Of a stretch of DNA of 64,000 nt, positions 24,760 through 33,233 are shown in pieces. The translations under genes and the position numbers were made by a program. The stretch spans positions 25,304 to 89,303 of the forward strand of contig DASZMX010000107.1 in the NCBI GenBank assembly GCA_035551475.1, read 5' to 3'. The stretch comes from DASZMX01 sp035551475 (GTDB lineage: Bacteria > Verrucomicrobiota > Verrucomicrobiia > Limisphaerales > Palsa-1400). The first letter of the stretch is position 1; each line of letters opens with the position of its first letter. The notes beneath the pieces were generated by a model. It was not told where the DNA came from and searched no databases. It saw only the letters and a program-made list of their open reading frames with translations.

Positions 24760-24819
24760 ATGAAGGCGGTCGCCAGCTTGGCTGTTCCACGAATCGGGAG
24801 ATCGTCTCGTTTTTTGTGA
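24760..24819 (+). CDS. Possible 19-residue leader peptide overlapping the permease start
   Basis: An ATG-started frame of 19 codons (MKAVASLAVPRIGRSSRFL) whose TGA overlaps the GTG of the permease as GTGA. It sits between the candidate promoter and the permease start. The upstream ribosome site is poor. It may be a coupling leader or a chance frame; nothing else supports it. Confidence 0.25.
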   Translation: MKAVASLAVPRIGRSSRFL

Positions 24820-27800
24820 TCGCGTTTCTCTGGCGCAATCTCCGCTGGCACGCGCGCAGCCATCTCGGCGCGTTTCTCGGAGTTTTTGTGGCCACGGCGG
24901 TTTTGGTCGGCGCGCTGGCCATTGGAGATTGTGTGCGGGGCAGCCTCCAAGAACTCGCGCTGCTCCGTCTTGGCCAAACTCATTTTGCCATCGCTCCCGG
25001 CGACCGCTTCTTTCGCGCTCAACTCGCGGCTGATCTGACCTCGAATGCCGCGCCCGTCCTCCAGCTTCCCTGCATGGCGACGGCCCCTGACGGTTCGTCG
25101 CGCGCCAATCAGGTGCAGATTCTCGGCGTGGACGATCGCTTTTGGGATCTCTCGCCAATGGTGCCTTCGTCTCTCGCTTTCCGATCCAATAGCGTCATCC
25201 TGAACAAAGCGCTTGCCACACAACTTCACGCTCGCGTCGGCGACTCCATCCTGCTGCGGGTTCAAAAACCTTCGCTCCTGTCCGGCGAAGCCCCGCTCTC
25301 GCCGCGGGATGACGTGGCGGCCGCGTTTCGGTTGACCGTTTCTGCCGTCGCTTCTCCCTCGCAATTCGGCAACTTTGGCCTGCTAGCCAACGCCGCTCCG
25401 CCCTTCAATGCGTTTATCCCGCTCTCGCTGCTCCAAGCCAAGGCAGAATTGACCAATAAGGCGAACTTGCTGCTCATTGGCGCCGTGGCGCCCGGATTCG
25501 ATCTGACCAACGCCCTCCGCCAACGCTGGAAATTGGCCGACGCCTCCCTGGAACTTCGAACCGTTCCGGATGCGCTGGAGTTGCGCAGCGACCGGGTCTT
25601 TCTCGATCCGGCCGAAGTGGTGGCGGCCGCGCCACTGGCGGCGCATGCTTCGATCCTGACTTATTTCGTCAACGAGCTGCGCGACACGGCCTCGTCTAAC
25701 GCCACCCCGTATTCGATGGTTGCTGCCGCCGGGCCGCCGTGGTCGCCTGCGGATTTACGCGACGACGAAATCAACATCACCCAATGGCTGGCTGATGATC
25801 TCGACGCCAAATCGGGCGACGATCTCGCGCTCAAATATTATGTGCTCGGCTCCTCCCACCGGCTGGAGCAGGAGGAGCGTCATTTCCGGATTCACACCGT
25901 TTTGCCAATGGATTCACCTTGGGCCGACCGCACGTTGATGCCCGATATTCCCGGCATCGCCAAGGCGGAGAAAACCCAGAACTGGGACGCCGGGTTTCGC
26001 ATCGAACTGCAAAAAATTCGTCCGAAAGATGAGCAGTATTGGAAGCAATATCGCGGAACCCCGAAGGCCTTCGTCACCCTGCGGGCCGGAGAGCAAATGT
26101 GGAGCAACCGGTTTGGCAGCCTGACGGCGCTTCGGTTTGCGGCGACGAACCAAAACCTCGATCGCGATCTTTTGTCCGCCCTGGATCCGGCGGCGGCGGG
26201 ATTGGCGATTCGGCCCGTGCGCGCCCTGGCTTTGGCCGCCAGCAGTCAAGCGGAGGATCTTGGGCAATACTTCGTGGCCTTCAGTTTTTTCATCGTCGCC
26301 GCCGCCTTGATTTTGCTCGCGATGCTTTTTCAATTTGGCCTGGAAAAGCGGGCGACGGAAATTGGCATCCTGCTCGCCTTGGGGTGGAAACCACGGCGCG
26401 TCCGCCGCCTGCTGTTGGGCGAGGGTATCGCTTTGGCGGGCTTGGGCGGTGTGGCGGGCGTCTTCGGCGGACTGCTTTATGCCCGCGGCATTCTCTTCGG
26501 CCTGTCCACCTTGTGGGGCGCGGCAGTCAATCATACAGAACTCAGTTTTCACGTCACGCCGGAAACCCTGGTCACGGGCGCGGCCAGCGGCATCCTGGTG
26601 AGCGTCATGGTTATTTGGTTCGCCTTGCGCGCGCAATCCAAGCGCCCTGCGCGCGATCTCCTGGAGCGAGGCCATGAACTGGAGAGGCCTTCGGCGCGCA
26701 CGCCCTGGTCTGGTTGGATGGCCCTCGTCTGCGGCGTCAGCGGCGCCGCGTGGCTCGCTTCAGCGGTTTGGCAGCGGCGTCATGCGGACGCGGAAGCTTT
26801 CTTCGGCTCCGCCACGCTCCTATTGGTTGCCGGACTCGCTGGGTTGGCCATGCTTTTTCGCCGGGCCGCCGCGGCCACGCCGTCGCCGCGTTTTTCGGGT
26901 GCGGCGCTGGCATGGCGCGCCCTCACGCGACGCCCGAAGCGCAGTTTGGCGACCGTGGCGCTTTTGGGGTCGGGCGCCTTTCTCATTGTGGCTGTCGCCG
27001 CCAACAAATTGGACGCCAACCAAGACAGCGCCCTCCGCAGTTCCGGCACGGGCGGTTTTGCCTTCATCGGTGAATCGGCCTTGCCCATCGTCCAGGATCT
27101 CAATTCCCCGGAAGGCCGCGAATTCTTTGGGCTCGACGATCCCGTTCTCGCCCACGTCGCGGTCGTGCCGTTCCGCGTTAAGGACGGGGATGACGCGAGT
27201 TGCCTGAATTTAAACCGCGCCCAAAATCCGCGTCTGCTCGGAGTTGACCCGCAAGCTCTGGCTTCCCGCGGTGCGTTCACTTTTACCGAACAACCCGCAG
27301 GTGGCTGGCTGGCTCTGACCAACGGCGGCGACGAAATTCCGGCCATCGGCGACGATGCCTCGCTCAAGTACGCCCTGCACAAATCGATTGGCGACACGAT
27401 TGATTACGTGGATGAAACCGGACGCCATTTCAAACTAAAGCTGGTTGGCGCCCTCGCTAATTCAGTGTTGCAAGGCAATCTCGTCATTTCCGAAAATGCG
27501 TTCGTCCGGCGTTACCCCAGCGATGGCGGCGCGCGATTGTTCCTCGTGGACGCGCCTGTCAATCAATCCAGAGCGGTGTCGGCGGCTTTGACGCGCGGAT
27601 TGCAGGATCGCGGTTTGCAGTTGACACCGGCGGCCACGCGGCTCAACGCCTACAACGCGGTGCAAAATGCTTATCTCGACACTTTCCAAGCCTTGGGTGG
27701 ACTCGGCCTTTTGCTGGGGACGATTGGCCTGGCGGTGGTGGTGATGCGCAACGTCCTGGATCGGCGTTTTGAGTTGGCGGCTATGGCGGCGATGGGGTTT

Positions 27801-28049
27801 CGGCGGCGCGCGCTGTCGCATCTTGTCCTCTTGGAGCACGCGGCACTCGAATGTCTCGGGCTTCTGCTCGGCTCCGCCGCCGCGCTGCTGGCGGTGTTGC
27901 CAGTCCTGCTGCAACCCCGAGCGCAACTTTCACTGCGGCCGGTGTTGCTCATGTTGGCGGTCGTTTTTATCAGTGGCATACTATGGGCGTGGCTGGCGAC
28001 GCGGTTGGCGTTGCGCGGCCCGTTGTTGGAAGCTTTGCGCGATGAATAA
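24816..28049 (+). CDS. Large FtsX-type ABC transporter permease
   Basis: A 1077-residue membrane protein with two copies of the MacB/FtsX permease layout, as in LolC/MacB-like exporters and lipoprotein or peptide extrusion systems. It begins with a helix (LGAFLGVFVATAVLVGALA), has a large soluble domain, then three helices (FFIVAAALILLAMLFQFG, FSTLWG-side helix, LVTGAASGILVSVMVIWF). A second soluble domain precedes three more helices ending at LAVVFISGILWAWLA. The motif GILLALGWKPRRVRRLLLGEG is the FtsX signature. The GTG at 24816 is the best start. No ABC ATPase gene is adjacent, which is unusual. The downstream secreted protein overlaps by 8 bases. Confidence 0.88.
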   Translation: MIAFLWRNLRWHARSHLGAFLGVFVATAVLVGALAIGDCVRGSLQELALLRLGQTHFAIAPGDRFFRAQLAADLTSNAAPVLQLPCMATAPDGSSRANQVQILGVDDRFWDLSPMVPSSLAFRSNSVILNKALATQLHARVGDSILLRVQKPSLLSGEAPLSPRDDVAAAFRLTVSAVASPSQFGNFGLLANAAPPFNAFIPLSLLQAKAELTNKANLLLIGAVAPGFDLTNALRQRWKLADASLELRTVPDALELRSDRVFLDPAEVVAAAPLAAHASILTYFVNELRDTASSNATPYSMVAAAGPPWSPADLRDDEINITQWLADDLDAKSGDDLALKYYVLGSSHRLEQEERHFRIHTVLPMDSPWADRTLMPDIPGIAKAEKTQNWDAGFRIELQKIRPKDEQYWKQYRGTPKAFVTLRAGEQMWSNRFGSLTALRFAATNQNLDRDLLSALDPAAAGLAIRPVRALALAASSQAEDLGQYFVAFSFFIVAAALILLAMLFQFGLEKRATEIGILLALGWKPRRVRRLLLGEGIALAGLGGVAGVFGGLLYARGILFGLSTLWGAAVNHTELSFHVTPETLVTGAASGILVSVMVIWFALRAQSKRPARDLLERGHELERPSARTPWSGWMALVCGVSGAAWLASAVWQRRHADAEAFFGSATLLLVAGLAGLAMLFRRAAAATPSPRFSGAALAWRALTRRPKRSLATVALLGSGAFLIVAVAANKLDANQDSALRSSGTGGFAFIGESALPIVQDLNSPEGREFFGLDDPVLAHVAVVPFRVKDGDDASCLNLNRAQNPRLLGVDPQALASRGAFTFTEQPAGGWLALTNGGDEIPAIGDDASLKYALHKSIGDTIDYVDETGRHFKLKLVGALANSVLQGNLVISENAFVRRYPSDGGARLFLVDAPVNQSRAVSAALTRGLQDRGLQLTPAATRLNAYNAVQNAYLDTFQALGGLGLLLGTIGLAVVVMRNVLDRRFELAAMAAMGFRRRALSHLVLLEHAALECLGLLLGSAAALLAVLPVLLQPRAQLSLRPVLLMLAVVFISGILWAWLATRLALRGPLLEALRDE

Positions 28050-28668
28050 AAAAATCCTGATTCTGGCCGGTTTGTCGTTCCTCTTGACAACCCGCGCCGC
28101 CGTCATTTATCAAAACAATTTTGAGCAGGAGCCGCTGGATCAGCCGCCTGCTTCTTTTCTCGTGTTGGACGGTGATTTCACGGTCAAGGCCAGCGAGGGC
28201 GGCAAATGCCTCGAACTGCCCGGAGCGCCCTTGGACGCCTTTGGCGCGCTCTTTGGGCCGGCGACCAACGGCAACCTCACTGTCAGCGCGCGCGTGTTCG
28301 GCACGGGGAAGGGGCGGCGCTTTCCAACCTTCGGCGTCGGCCTGGATGGAGGCGGGGGTTTCAAACTTCAGGTTTCGCCAGCCAAGGATGCGTTGGAAAT
28401 TTTTCACGGCGATGCGGCGCTGACCAACGCGCCCTTCAAATGGAAATCCGGCGTCTGGACCAGCCTGCGCCTGCGCGTGCAGGCGGAGGGCGCGGGAGCG
28501 TGGCGCATCGAAGGCAAGGCCTGGCTCGCCGGCGCGACGGAGCCCTCGGATTGGATGGTGCGCGCCTCGGAAACAAACGCGCCAGCCGCCGGCCGCGCCT
28601 CGCTGTGGGGCAGCCCCATTTCCGGCACGCCGCTGCGCTTTGATGATTTAGTCTTGACGACGGAATGA
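28042..28668 (+). CDS. Secreted LamG/concanavalin-like protein
   Basis: A 208-residue exported protein: signal peptide KILILAGLSFLLTTRAA, then a jelly-roll-like domain. Blocks include YQNNFEQEPLDQPP, GNLTVSARVFG, FKLQVSP and FKWKSGVWTSLRLRVQ, ending with IEGKAWLAGATEPSDWM and RFDDLVL. This is the same domain as at the end of the 783-residue propeller protein at 37795-40146 (shared FxWKxxxWxxLxxRV, GKAW, EPxxW pattern). Carbohydrate or ligand binding is plausible. It overlaps the permease by 8 bases, so it may be the partner or cargo-binding protein of that transporter. Confidence 0.8.
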   Translation: MNKKILILAGLSFLLTTRAAVIYQNNFEQEPLDQPPASFLVLDGDFTVKASEGGKCLELPGAPLDAFGALFGPATNGNLTVSARVFGTGKGRRFPTFGVGLDGGGGFKLQVSPAKDALEIFHGDAALTNAPFKWKSGVWTSLRLRVQAEGAGAWRIEGKAWLAGATEPSDWMVRASETNAPAAGRASLWGSPISGTPLRFDDLVLTTE

Positions 28669-28696
28669 AACGGGTGGCGCGCTCCAGTCCAATGCT

Positions 28697-28993
28697 TCAC
28701 CACGTTTGAATTGATTCGGCCTGGAAGATTTCCTCCAGGAGCGCGGTCTCGGTTTGATCCGCCAGCAGGCGGGCGCCTGCCTCTTTTAGGAGCGGCAAAT
28801 AACGTGTGAAATTCTCCCCGTTCACCAGCATTTCCGCGTCATCGCCCAGCGCCCGCACGGCTTCGCCCGAAAAATAAATTGCAATCGATGTCTGTTGCCA
28901 CGCGGCGAGCCCGGCGGCGATGCGCACAGCCTCGGCCGGGCGCGGGCTGGTGCGCGGGTCGCTGTAAATCAGGAAGAGCAGCCGGCGCTTCAT
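28697..28993 (-). CDS. DsrE-family-like small protein (no cysteine)
   Basis: A 98-residue protein with the alpha/beta pattern of DsrE/TusD-type sulfur carriers: RRLLFLIYSDPRTSPRPAEAVRIAAGLAA, IAIYFSGEAVRALGDDA and a C-terminal LLADQTETALLEEIF helix. It contains no cysteine, so it cannot itself carry persulfide and may be a structural partner (as TusB/TusC-like subunits). It lies 4 bases after the second DsrE gene, and the two are probably co-translated. Confidence 0.7.
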   Translation of the reverse strand: MKRRLLFLIYSDPRTSPRPAEAVRIAAGLAAWQQTSIAIYFSGEAVRALGDDAEMLVNGENFTRYLPLLKEAGARLLADQTETALLEEIFQAESIQTW

Positions 28994-28996
28994 CAG

Positions 28997-29314
28997 TCAA
29001 GTGAAAGCCAGGAAGCGGTCGGCCGCGGCCGTCAATTGGCTCAGCAGCGCCAGCCCGCCGAAAGTGGCCTCGCCGCTCAGGGGCCGGCCGCGTTGCTGCA
29101 TGCTAAACGCGCAGCCAAACAGCTTCAGCCCGCGCCCCACCAGGCGTTGCAGCGGCGCTTCGCCGATTCCGGCCACGGCTTCATCGATGCAGTAAAGATA
29201 CACCTCCACGCCCGCCGTGCGCGCCTCTTCGGCGAGGCGGAGGGCGGCGAGAAATCCTGTGGCTTCCGGCGCCGCCGCCACCAGCAGCGCCAGTTTTTTG
29301 CCGGCTGAAACCAT
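28997..29314 (-). CDS. DsrE-family protein with conserved cysteine
   Basis: A 105-residue DsrE/DsrF-like protein: KLALLVAAAPEATGFLAALRLAEEARTAG, then VYLYCIDEAV and LKLFGCAFSMQQRG with C68, the likely sulfur-accepting cysteine. In the family such proteins pass sulfur between enzymes (tRNA thiolation or sulfur oxidation). The ATG at 29314 was chosen over upstream frames. It is divergent, across 73 bases, from the cyclic-nucleotide-domain histidine kinase. No TusA or DsrC homologue is nearby, so the pathway is open. Confidence 0.75.
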   Translation of the reverse strand: MVSAGKKLALLVAAAPEATGFLAALRLAEEARTAGVEVYLYCIDEAVAGIGEAPLQRLVGRGLKLFGCAFSMQQRGRPLSGEATFGGLALLSQLTAAADRFLAFT

Positions 29315-29387
29315 GTCATAAAGATACTCTTCGTTTTGCTTTACGGGCAATATTTTTGGCTTACACTTTGCCTGTGGTTTTGTTGCT

Positions 29388-30494
29388 ATGACGCCCCTGG
29401 AATCAATCAAATTGTTCGCGGATCTGACGCCGTCGGATCTGGATGCCCTGCGCAAGGTGACGCGTGAAATCACCTATGCCGCCGAGGCCCCAATTTTTCG
29501 GCAGGGCGACGCGGGGGACGGGATTTATTTCGTCAAAGATGGCCTGGTGCAGATTTCCGCCGTCGTGCCGCACGGCGACTTGCGTGTGCTTTCACGGGTC
29601 GGCCCGGGTGAACTTTTTGGCGAAATGGCGGTTTATGACAATCAACCGCGCTCCGCCAATGCGATTGCGGAGGAACCGACCACCGTTTATTTCATCGGCC
29701 GCCCGGAATTGTGGGCCGCGCTGGAGCGCACGCCGAAACTTTCCTCCGCGATGGTGCGCGAGATCAGCCGGCGCCTGCGGGATTTCAACCAGACGTACAT
29801 GCGGGAAGTGCTCGAATCGGAGCGGCTCGCGCTGGTCGGCCGTTTCGCCAGCTCCATCGTGCACGACTTGAAAAATCCGCTGAACATCATCGGCATTTCT
29901 GCGGACATGGCCTGCATGCCGCAAGCCACGCCGGAGTCGCGCAGCGTTTCCAAGGTGCGCATCCGCAAACAAGTCGAGCGCATCAGCAACATGGTCAATG
30001 AGCTGCTCGAGTTCACGCAGGGTTCGCACACCAATTTCGTTTTGGCGCAGGTGGATTTCAACCAGTTCGTCACGCAATTGATCGAGGAAATTCAGCAGGA
30101 AGTCGCCCTCAAATCCGTGAAGGTCGAGTACGCCTGCCAGCCTCCTTCGGTCCCGGTGCGCATCAATCCGCAGCGTCTCTCCCGCGTGTTTCACAATCTC
30201 ATCGGCAACGCCACCGACGCCATGCCCGGCGGCGGCACCGTCCGAGTTAATTTCACGCAAAGTCCCGAAGGCTTGATGACGGAATTGGAAGACAGCGGCA
30301 AAGGCATCGCACCGGAGATTGCGGATCGTTTGTTCCAGGCCTTCGCCACCTACGGCAAAGCCAATGGCACCGGCCTGGGCCTTTCCATCTGCAAGAAAAT
30401 TGTCCAGGACCATAAAGGCAAAATTTTCGCGCGCAACTCGCCCCGCGGCGGCGCCATTTTTGGCTTCACTCTGCCGGTGCCGGCCCAGGGATGA
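29388..30494 (+). CDS. Histidine kinase with N-terminal cyclic-nucleotide-binding domain
   Basis: A 368-residue soluble sensor kinase. Residues ~5-125 are a cNMP-binding (CRP-like) domain, with the phosphate-binding cassette FGEMAVYDNQPRSANA (~77-92). The kinase core follows: phospho-acceptor H159 in SSIVHDLKNPLN, N-box NLIGNATDAM, G1 box EDSGKGI, and G2 box NGTGLGLSI. There is no membrane segment or PAS domain, so it should respond to cAMP, cGMP or a similar ligand inside the cell. mutL starts 6 bases after its stop, and a NarL-type response regulator follows mutL. It is a candidate partner for that regulator. Confidence 0.93.
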   Translation: MTPLESIKLFADLTPSDLDALRKVTREITYAAEAPIFRQGDAGDGIYFVKDGLVQISAVVPHGDLRVLSRVGPGELFGEMAVYDNQPRSANAIAEEPTTVYFIGRPELWAALERTPKLSSAMVREISRRLRDFNQTYMREVLESERLALVGRFASSIVHDLKNPLNIIGISADMACMPQATPESRSVSKVRIRKQVERISNMVNELLEFTQGSHTNFVLAQVDFNQFVTQLIEEIQQEVALKSVKVEYACQPPSVPVRINPQRLSRVFHNLIGNATDAMPGGGTVRVNFTQSPEGLMTELEDSGKGIAPEIADRLFQAFATYGKANGTGLGLSICKKIVQDHKGKIFARNSPRGGAIFGFTLPVPAQG

Positions 30495-30500
30495 CGATTG

Positions 30501-32360
30501 ATGAATCGCATTCGGCTACTGCCCGAACAGGTCGCTAATCAGATTGCGGCCGGCGAGGTTGTGGAGCGGCCCGCCAGTGTGGTCAAGGAGTTGGTGGAAA
30601 ATTCATTGGACGCCCAGGCCGGGCGGCTCACGGTGGAGATTCAAGCCGGCGGACGCAGCCTCGTCCGCGTTACCGATGACGGCCTTGGCATGAGCCGGGA
30701 CGACGCTTTGCTTTGCCTCGAGCGCCACGCCACCAGCAAAATCCAACGAGCCGAGGATTTAAGCTCCATTGCCACGATGGGCTTTCGCGGCGAGGCGCTG
30801 CCCAGCATTGCCAGCGTCAGCCGCTTCACGCTCACCACCCGCGAACGCGACGCCGACGCCCCGGCCGGCACGCAGGTGATCATTCACGGCGGCAAAATCA
30901 TCGCGGTCAAGGACGGCGCCAGCGCGCCCGGCGCGGCGGTGGAAGTGCGTCAATTATTTTTTAACCTGCCCGCCCGCCGCAAGTTCCTGCGCAGCGAGGA
31001 AACCGAGTCGGCCCACATCCAGCATTATTTAACCCTCGTCGCCCTGGCCTATCCCGCTGTGGCCTTTGAATTCATCAAGGACGGCCGGGTGGTGTGGCAG
31101 CTTCCTGCTGTCAAACAAACGGACCGCCTGGCGGCGCTCCAGGAACGCCGCCGCGCCCTTCGCGGATCCGACGAGAAATTGCTGGCCGTCCGTTTTGCCG
31201 GAGAATTGCCGGGCTACGCCCCGGAGGAAGACAATGCCGAGGCCACGCCCGCCAAGTCGCGGTTTGAGGTCTGGGGCTTGATCGGCGCGCCGGGCGTGTC
31301 GCGTTCCACGCGGGAAGAGCAGCATGTCTTCGTCAACCGCCGGCCGGTGGACAATCGCGGGATCAACTTTGCGCTGCTCGAAGGCTATCACACCGCGCTA
31401 ATGAAAGGGCGTTACCCGGTTTGCTGCCTGTTCATCGAAGTCGATCCCGCCGAGGTGGATGTCAACATTCATCCCGCCAAGCGCGAGGTGAAATTTCACC
31501 GTGAAAAAGCTGCGCGCCAATTGCTGGCGCAAGCCATTCGTGAAACCCTGCTCGCCTTTCATCAACCGCCGGAATCCAGGCCCCCGCTCGCGCCCGCGCC
31601 TGAGCCGCCGCCCTTGCGCCTGGAAGCTTCACCCCCGCCACCGCCCCCCGCGCCCACGCCTTTGGATTTGCCGGAATTTCCCAGGCTGACCAAACCGTTG
31701 CCCAATTGGCCCGCGCCCGCGCCCGCCCCAGCCTCTGCGCCCGCCCCGCGCGTGGAATCGTCTCCGGCGTTATTGCATGTCCCGTTGCGGTTGGTCGGCG
31801 TGATCGGGCGTTTGTATGTTGTGCTGGAATCAGACCGCGGGCTGGTGCTGCTCGATCAGCATGCCGCGCACGAGCGGATTTTGTTTGAACAAATGATGCG
31901 CCGCCTGGAGGAAAGCGTGGCGGCGCCATCGCAACGCCTGCTGTTGCCCGAAACCGTGGAGTTGGCGGCGCGCGATGCGGATTTCCTGCGCGGCCAATTG
32001 CCCGCTCTGACGCGCCTGGGGGTGGGCCTCAGTGAATTTGGCGAGCGCACTTTTTTGCTGGACGCGCTGCCGCCGTTTGTGCGCGTGCCCGACGCCCGGC
32101 AATTCGTGCTGGGTTTGGTCGATGAATTAAAAGCCGCCGGGCAGGGCGTTAACACGTTGCGTCTGGGTGAGCATGTGGTTGCCAAGACGGTCTGCCGTCA
32201 CGCCGTCAAAGCCAACGATCCATTGGCGGGGCCGGAGCTGCAAAACCTCGTGGAGGACTTGCGGCGCTGCGCCATGCCCTACACCTGCCCGCATGGCCGG
32301 CCGACCTTGATCGAAATGAATTTTCGCGAACTGGAGCGAAAATTTGGCCGCTCCCAATAA
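30501..32360 (+). CDS. mutL: DNA mismatch repair protein MutL
   Basis: GHKL ATPase that links MutS to strand incision. The 619-residue protein has the N-terminal QIAAGEVVERPASVVKELVE block, the DDG turn and GFRGEALPSIASVSRF. A Pro/Ala-rich linker spans ~350-420. The C-terminal domain has DQHAAHERILFE, matching the DQHA(X)2E(X)4E metal site of endonuclease-type MutL, plus CPHGRP near the end. So this MutL likely nicks DNA itself, as in bacteria without MutH. The ATG at 30501 is chosen over a TTG one codon earlier. mutS is not in view. It lies between a histidine kinase and a response regulator, which is unexpected. Confidence 0.96.
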   Translation: MNRIRLLPEQVANQIAAGEVVERPASVVKELVENSLDAQAGRLTVEIQAGGRSLVRVTDDGLGMSRDDALLCLERHATSKIQRAEDLSSIATMGFRGEALPSIASVSRFTLTTRERDADAPAGTQVIIHGGKIIAVKDGASAPGAAVEVRQLFFNLPARRKFLRSEETESAHIQHYLTLVALAYPAVAFEFIKDGRVVWQLPAVKQTDRLAALQERRRALRGSDEKLLAVRFAGELPGYAPEEDNAEATPAKSRFEVWGLIGAPGVSRSTREEQHVFVNRRPVDNRGINFALLEGYHTALMKGRYPVCCLFIEVDPAEVDVNIHPAKREVKFHREKAARQLLAQAIRETLLAFHQPPESRPPLAPAPEPPPLRLEASPPPPPPAPTPLDLPEFPRLTKPLPNWPAPAPAPASAPAPRVESSPALLHVPLRLVGVIGRLYVVLESDRGLVLLDQHAAHERILFEQMMRRLEESVAAPSQRLLLPETVELAARDADFLRGQLPALTRLGVGLSEFGERTFLLDALPPFVRVPDARQFVLGLVDELKAAGQGVNTLRLGEHVVAKTVCRHAVKANDPLAGPELQNLVEDLRRCAMPYTCPHGRPTLIEMNFRELERKFGRSQ

Positions 32361-32364
32361 AGCC

Positions 32365-32429
32365 TCGGGGATTCCCCGGTAACTCCCCGATGGTCTTCCT
32401 ATGGGGATTTAAGCCTTACCTTCCCCGAT
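32365..32429 (+). promoter_or_regulatory. GC-rich palindromic elements upstream of the response regulator
   Basis: The mutL-regulator gap contains a perfect palindrome GGGGATTCCCC (32367-32377) nested in a 7-base inverted repeat (TCGGGGA at 32365 and TCCCCGA at 32384). GGGGA at 32403 and TCCCCGAT at 32422 follow. Such clustering suggests an operator (possibly autoregulatory) or a terminator for mutL; the lack of a T-run after the stem argues against the latter. Found by eye. Confidence 0.45.
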
Positions 32430-32456
32430 TGTGGAAAACCCTTCAAATCTGGTTTC

Positions 32457-33233
32457 ATGTCTCCAGATTCAAATATGAAAAATATCACTGACACCAAGCC
32501 CATCGAAAAAACATCGCCCGCCCCGGCGCCGATTTCCACCGCGCGCCGCACCAAAACCCGCGTCCTTATTGTGGACGATCATCCGCTCCTACGCAAGGGA
32601 GTGGTCGAATTGGTCAATGCCGAAAAGGATTTTGAAGTCGTCGGCGAAGCTGAGGACACACATCGCGCCCTCACCGCCATTGAAGTTTCCAAGCCGGACG
32701 TCGCCCTGGTGGACATCACGCTCGGCGGCGGCAGCGGCATCGAATTGCTCAAGGACATTCGCGTTCGCTTTCCCAAGCTCCTCGTGCTCGTTCTTTCCAT
32801 GCACGATGAAACCGTTTACGCCCACCGCGCGCTGCGGGCTGGCGCCTCAGGTTACATCATGAAGCAGGAAGGCGCCGAACGCGTCGTCACAGCCTTGCGC
32901 AAAGTCATGAAGGGCGAGGTTTATCTGAGCGAACGCCTTGGCAGCCGCATGCTGACCACGTTGGTCGGTGGGCGCGCCACGCTGACCGGTTCGCCGATTG
33001 AAGCCCTGAGCGACCGCGAACTGGAAGTTTTCACCCTCATTGGCCACGGCCATGGCACCCGCCCGATCGCCGAGAAACTTCACCTGAGCGTCAAGACGAT
33101 TGAATCGCATCGCGCCCACATCAAGGAGAAGTTGAATTTGCAGAACGCCACCGAATTGGTGCATCACGCCATTCAATGGGTGCAGAGCGAGAAGCTGGCT
33201 GTCCCCGGCGGCGCGGCGATGGCCACGGCCTAA
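32457..33233 (+). CDS. NarL/FixJ-type response regulator
   Basis: Two-component response regulator of 258 residues. The receiver domain (~33-155) has DD at 40-41, phospho-acceptor D86 in DVALVDITLG, and the K in SGYIMKQEG. A LuxR-type helix-turn-helix (~185-230: LSDRELEVFTLIGHGHG, KLHLSVKTIESHRAHIKEKL) follows. The first ~30 residues (Thr/Pro-rich) are an unusual extension; starting at the second Met would remove 6 of them. The gene is 96 bases after mutL with its own palindromic upstream region. Its TAA overlaps the stop of the convergent ligase gene. Confidence 0.94.
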   Translation: MSPDSNMKNITDTKPIEKTSPAPAPISTARRTKTRVLIVDDHPLLRKGVVELVNAEKDFEVVGEAEDTHRALTAIEVSKPDVALVDITLGGGSGIELLKDIRVRFPKLLVLVLSMHDETVYAHRALRAGASGYIMKQEGAERVVTALRKVMKGEVYLSERLGSRMLTTLVGGRATLTGSPIEALSDRELEVFTLIGHGHGTRPIAEKLHLSVKTIESHRAHIKEKLNLQNATELVHHAIQWVQSEKLAVPGGAAMATA

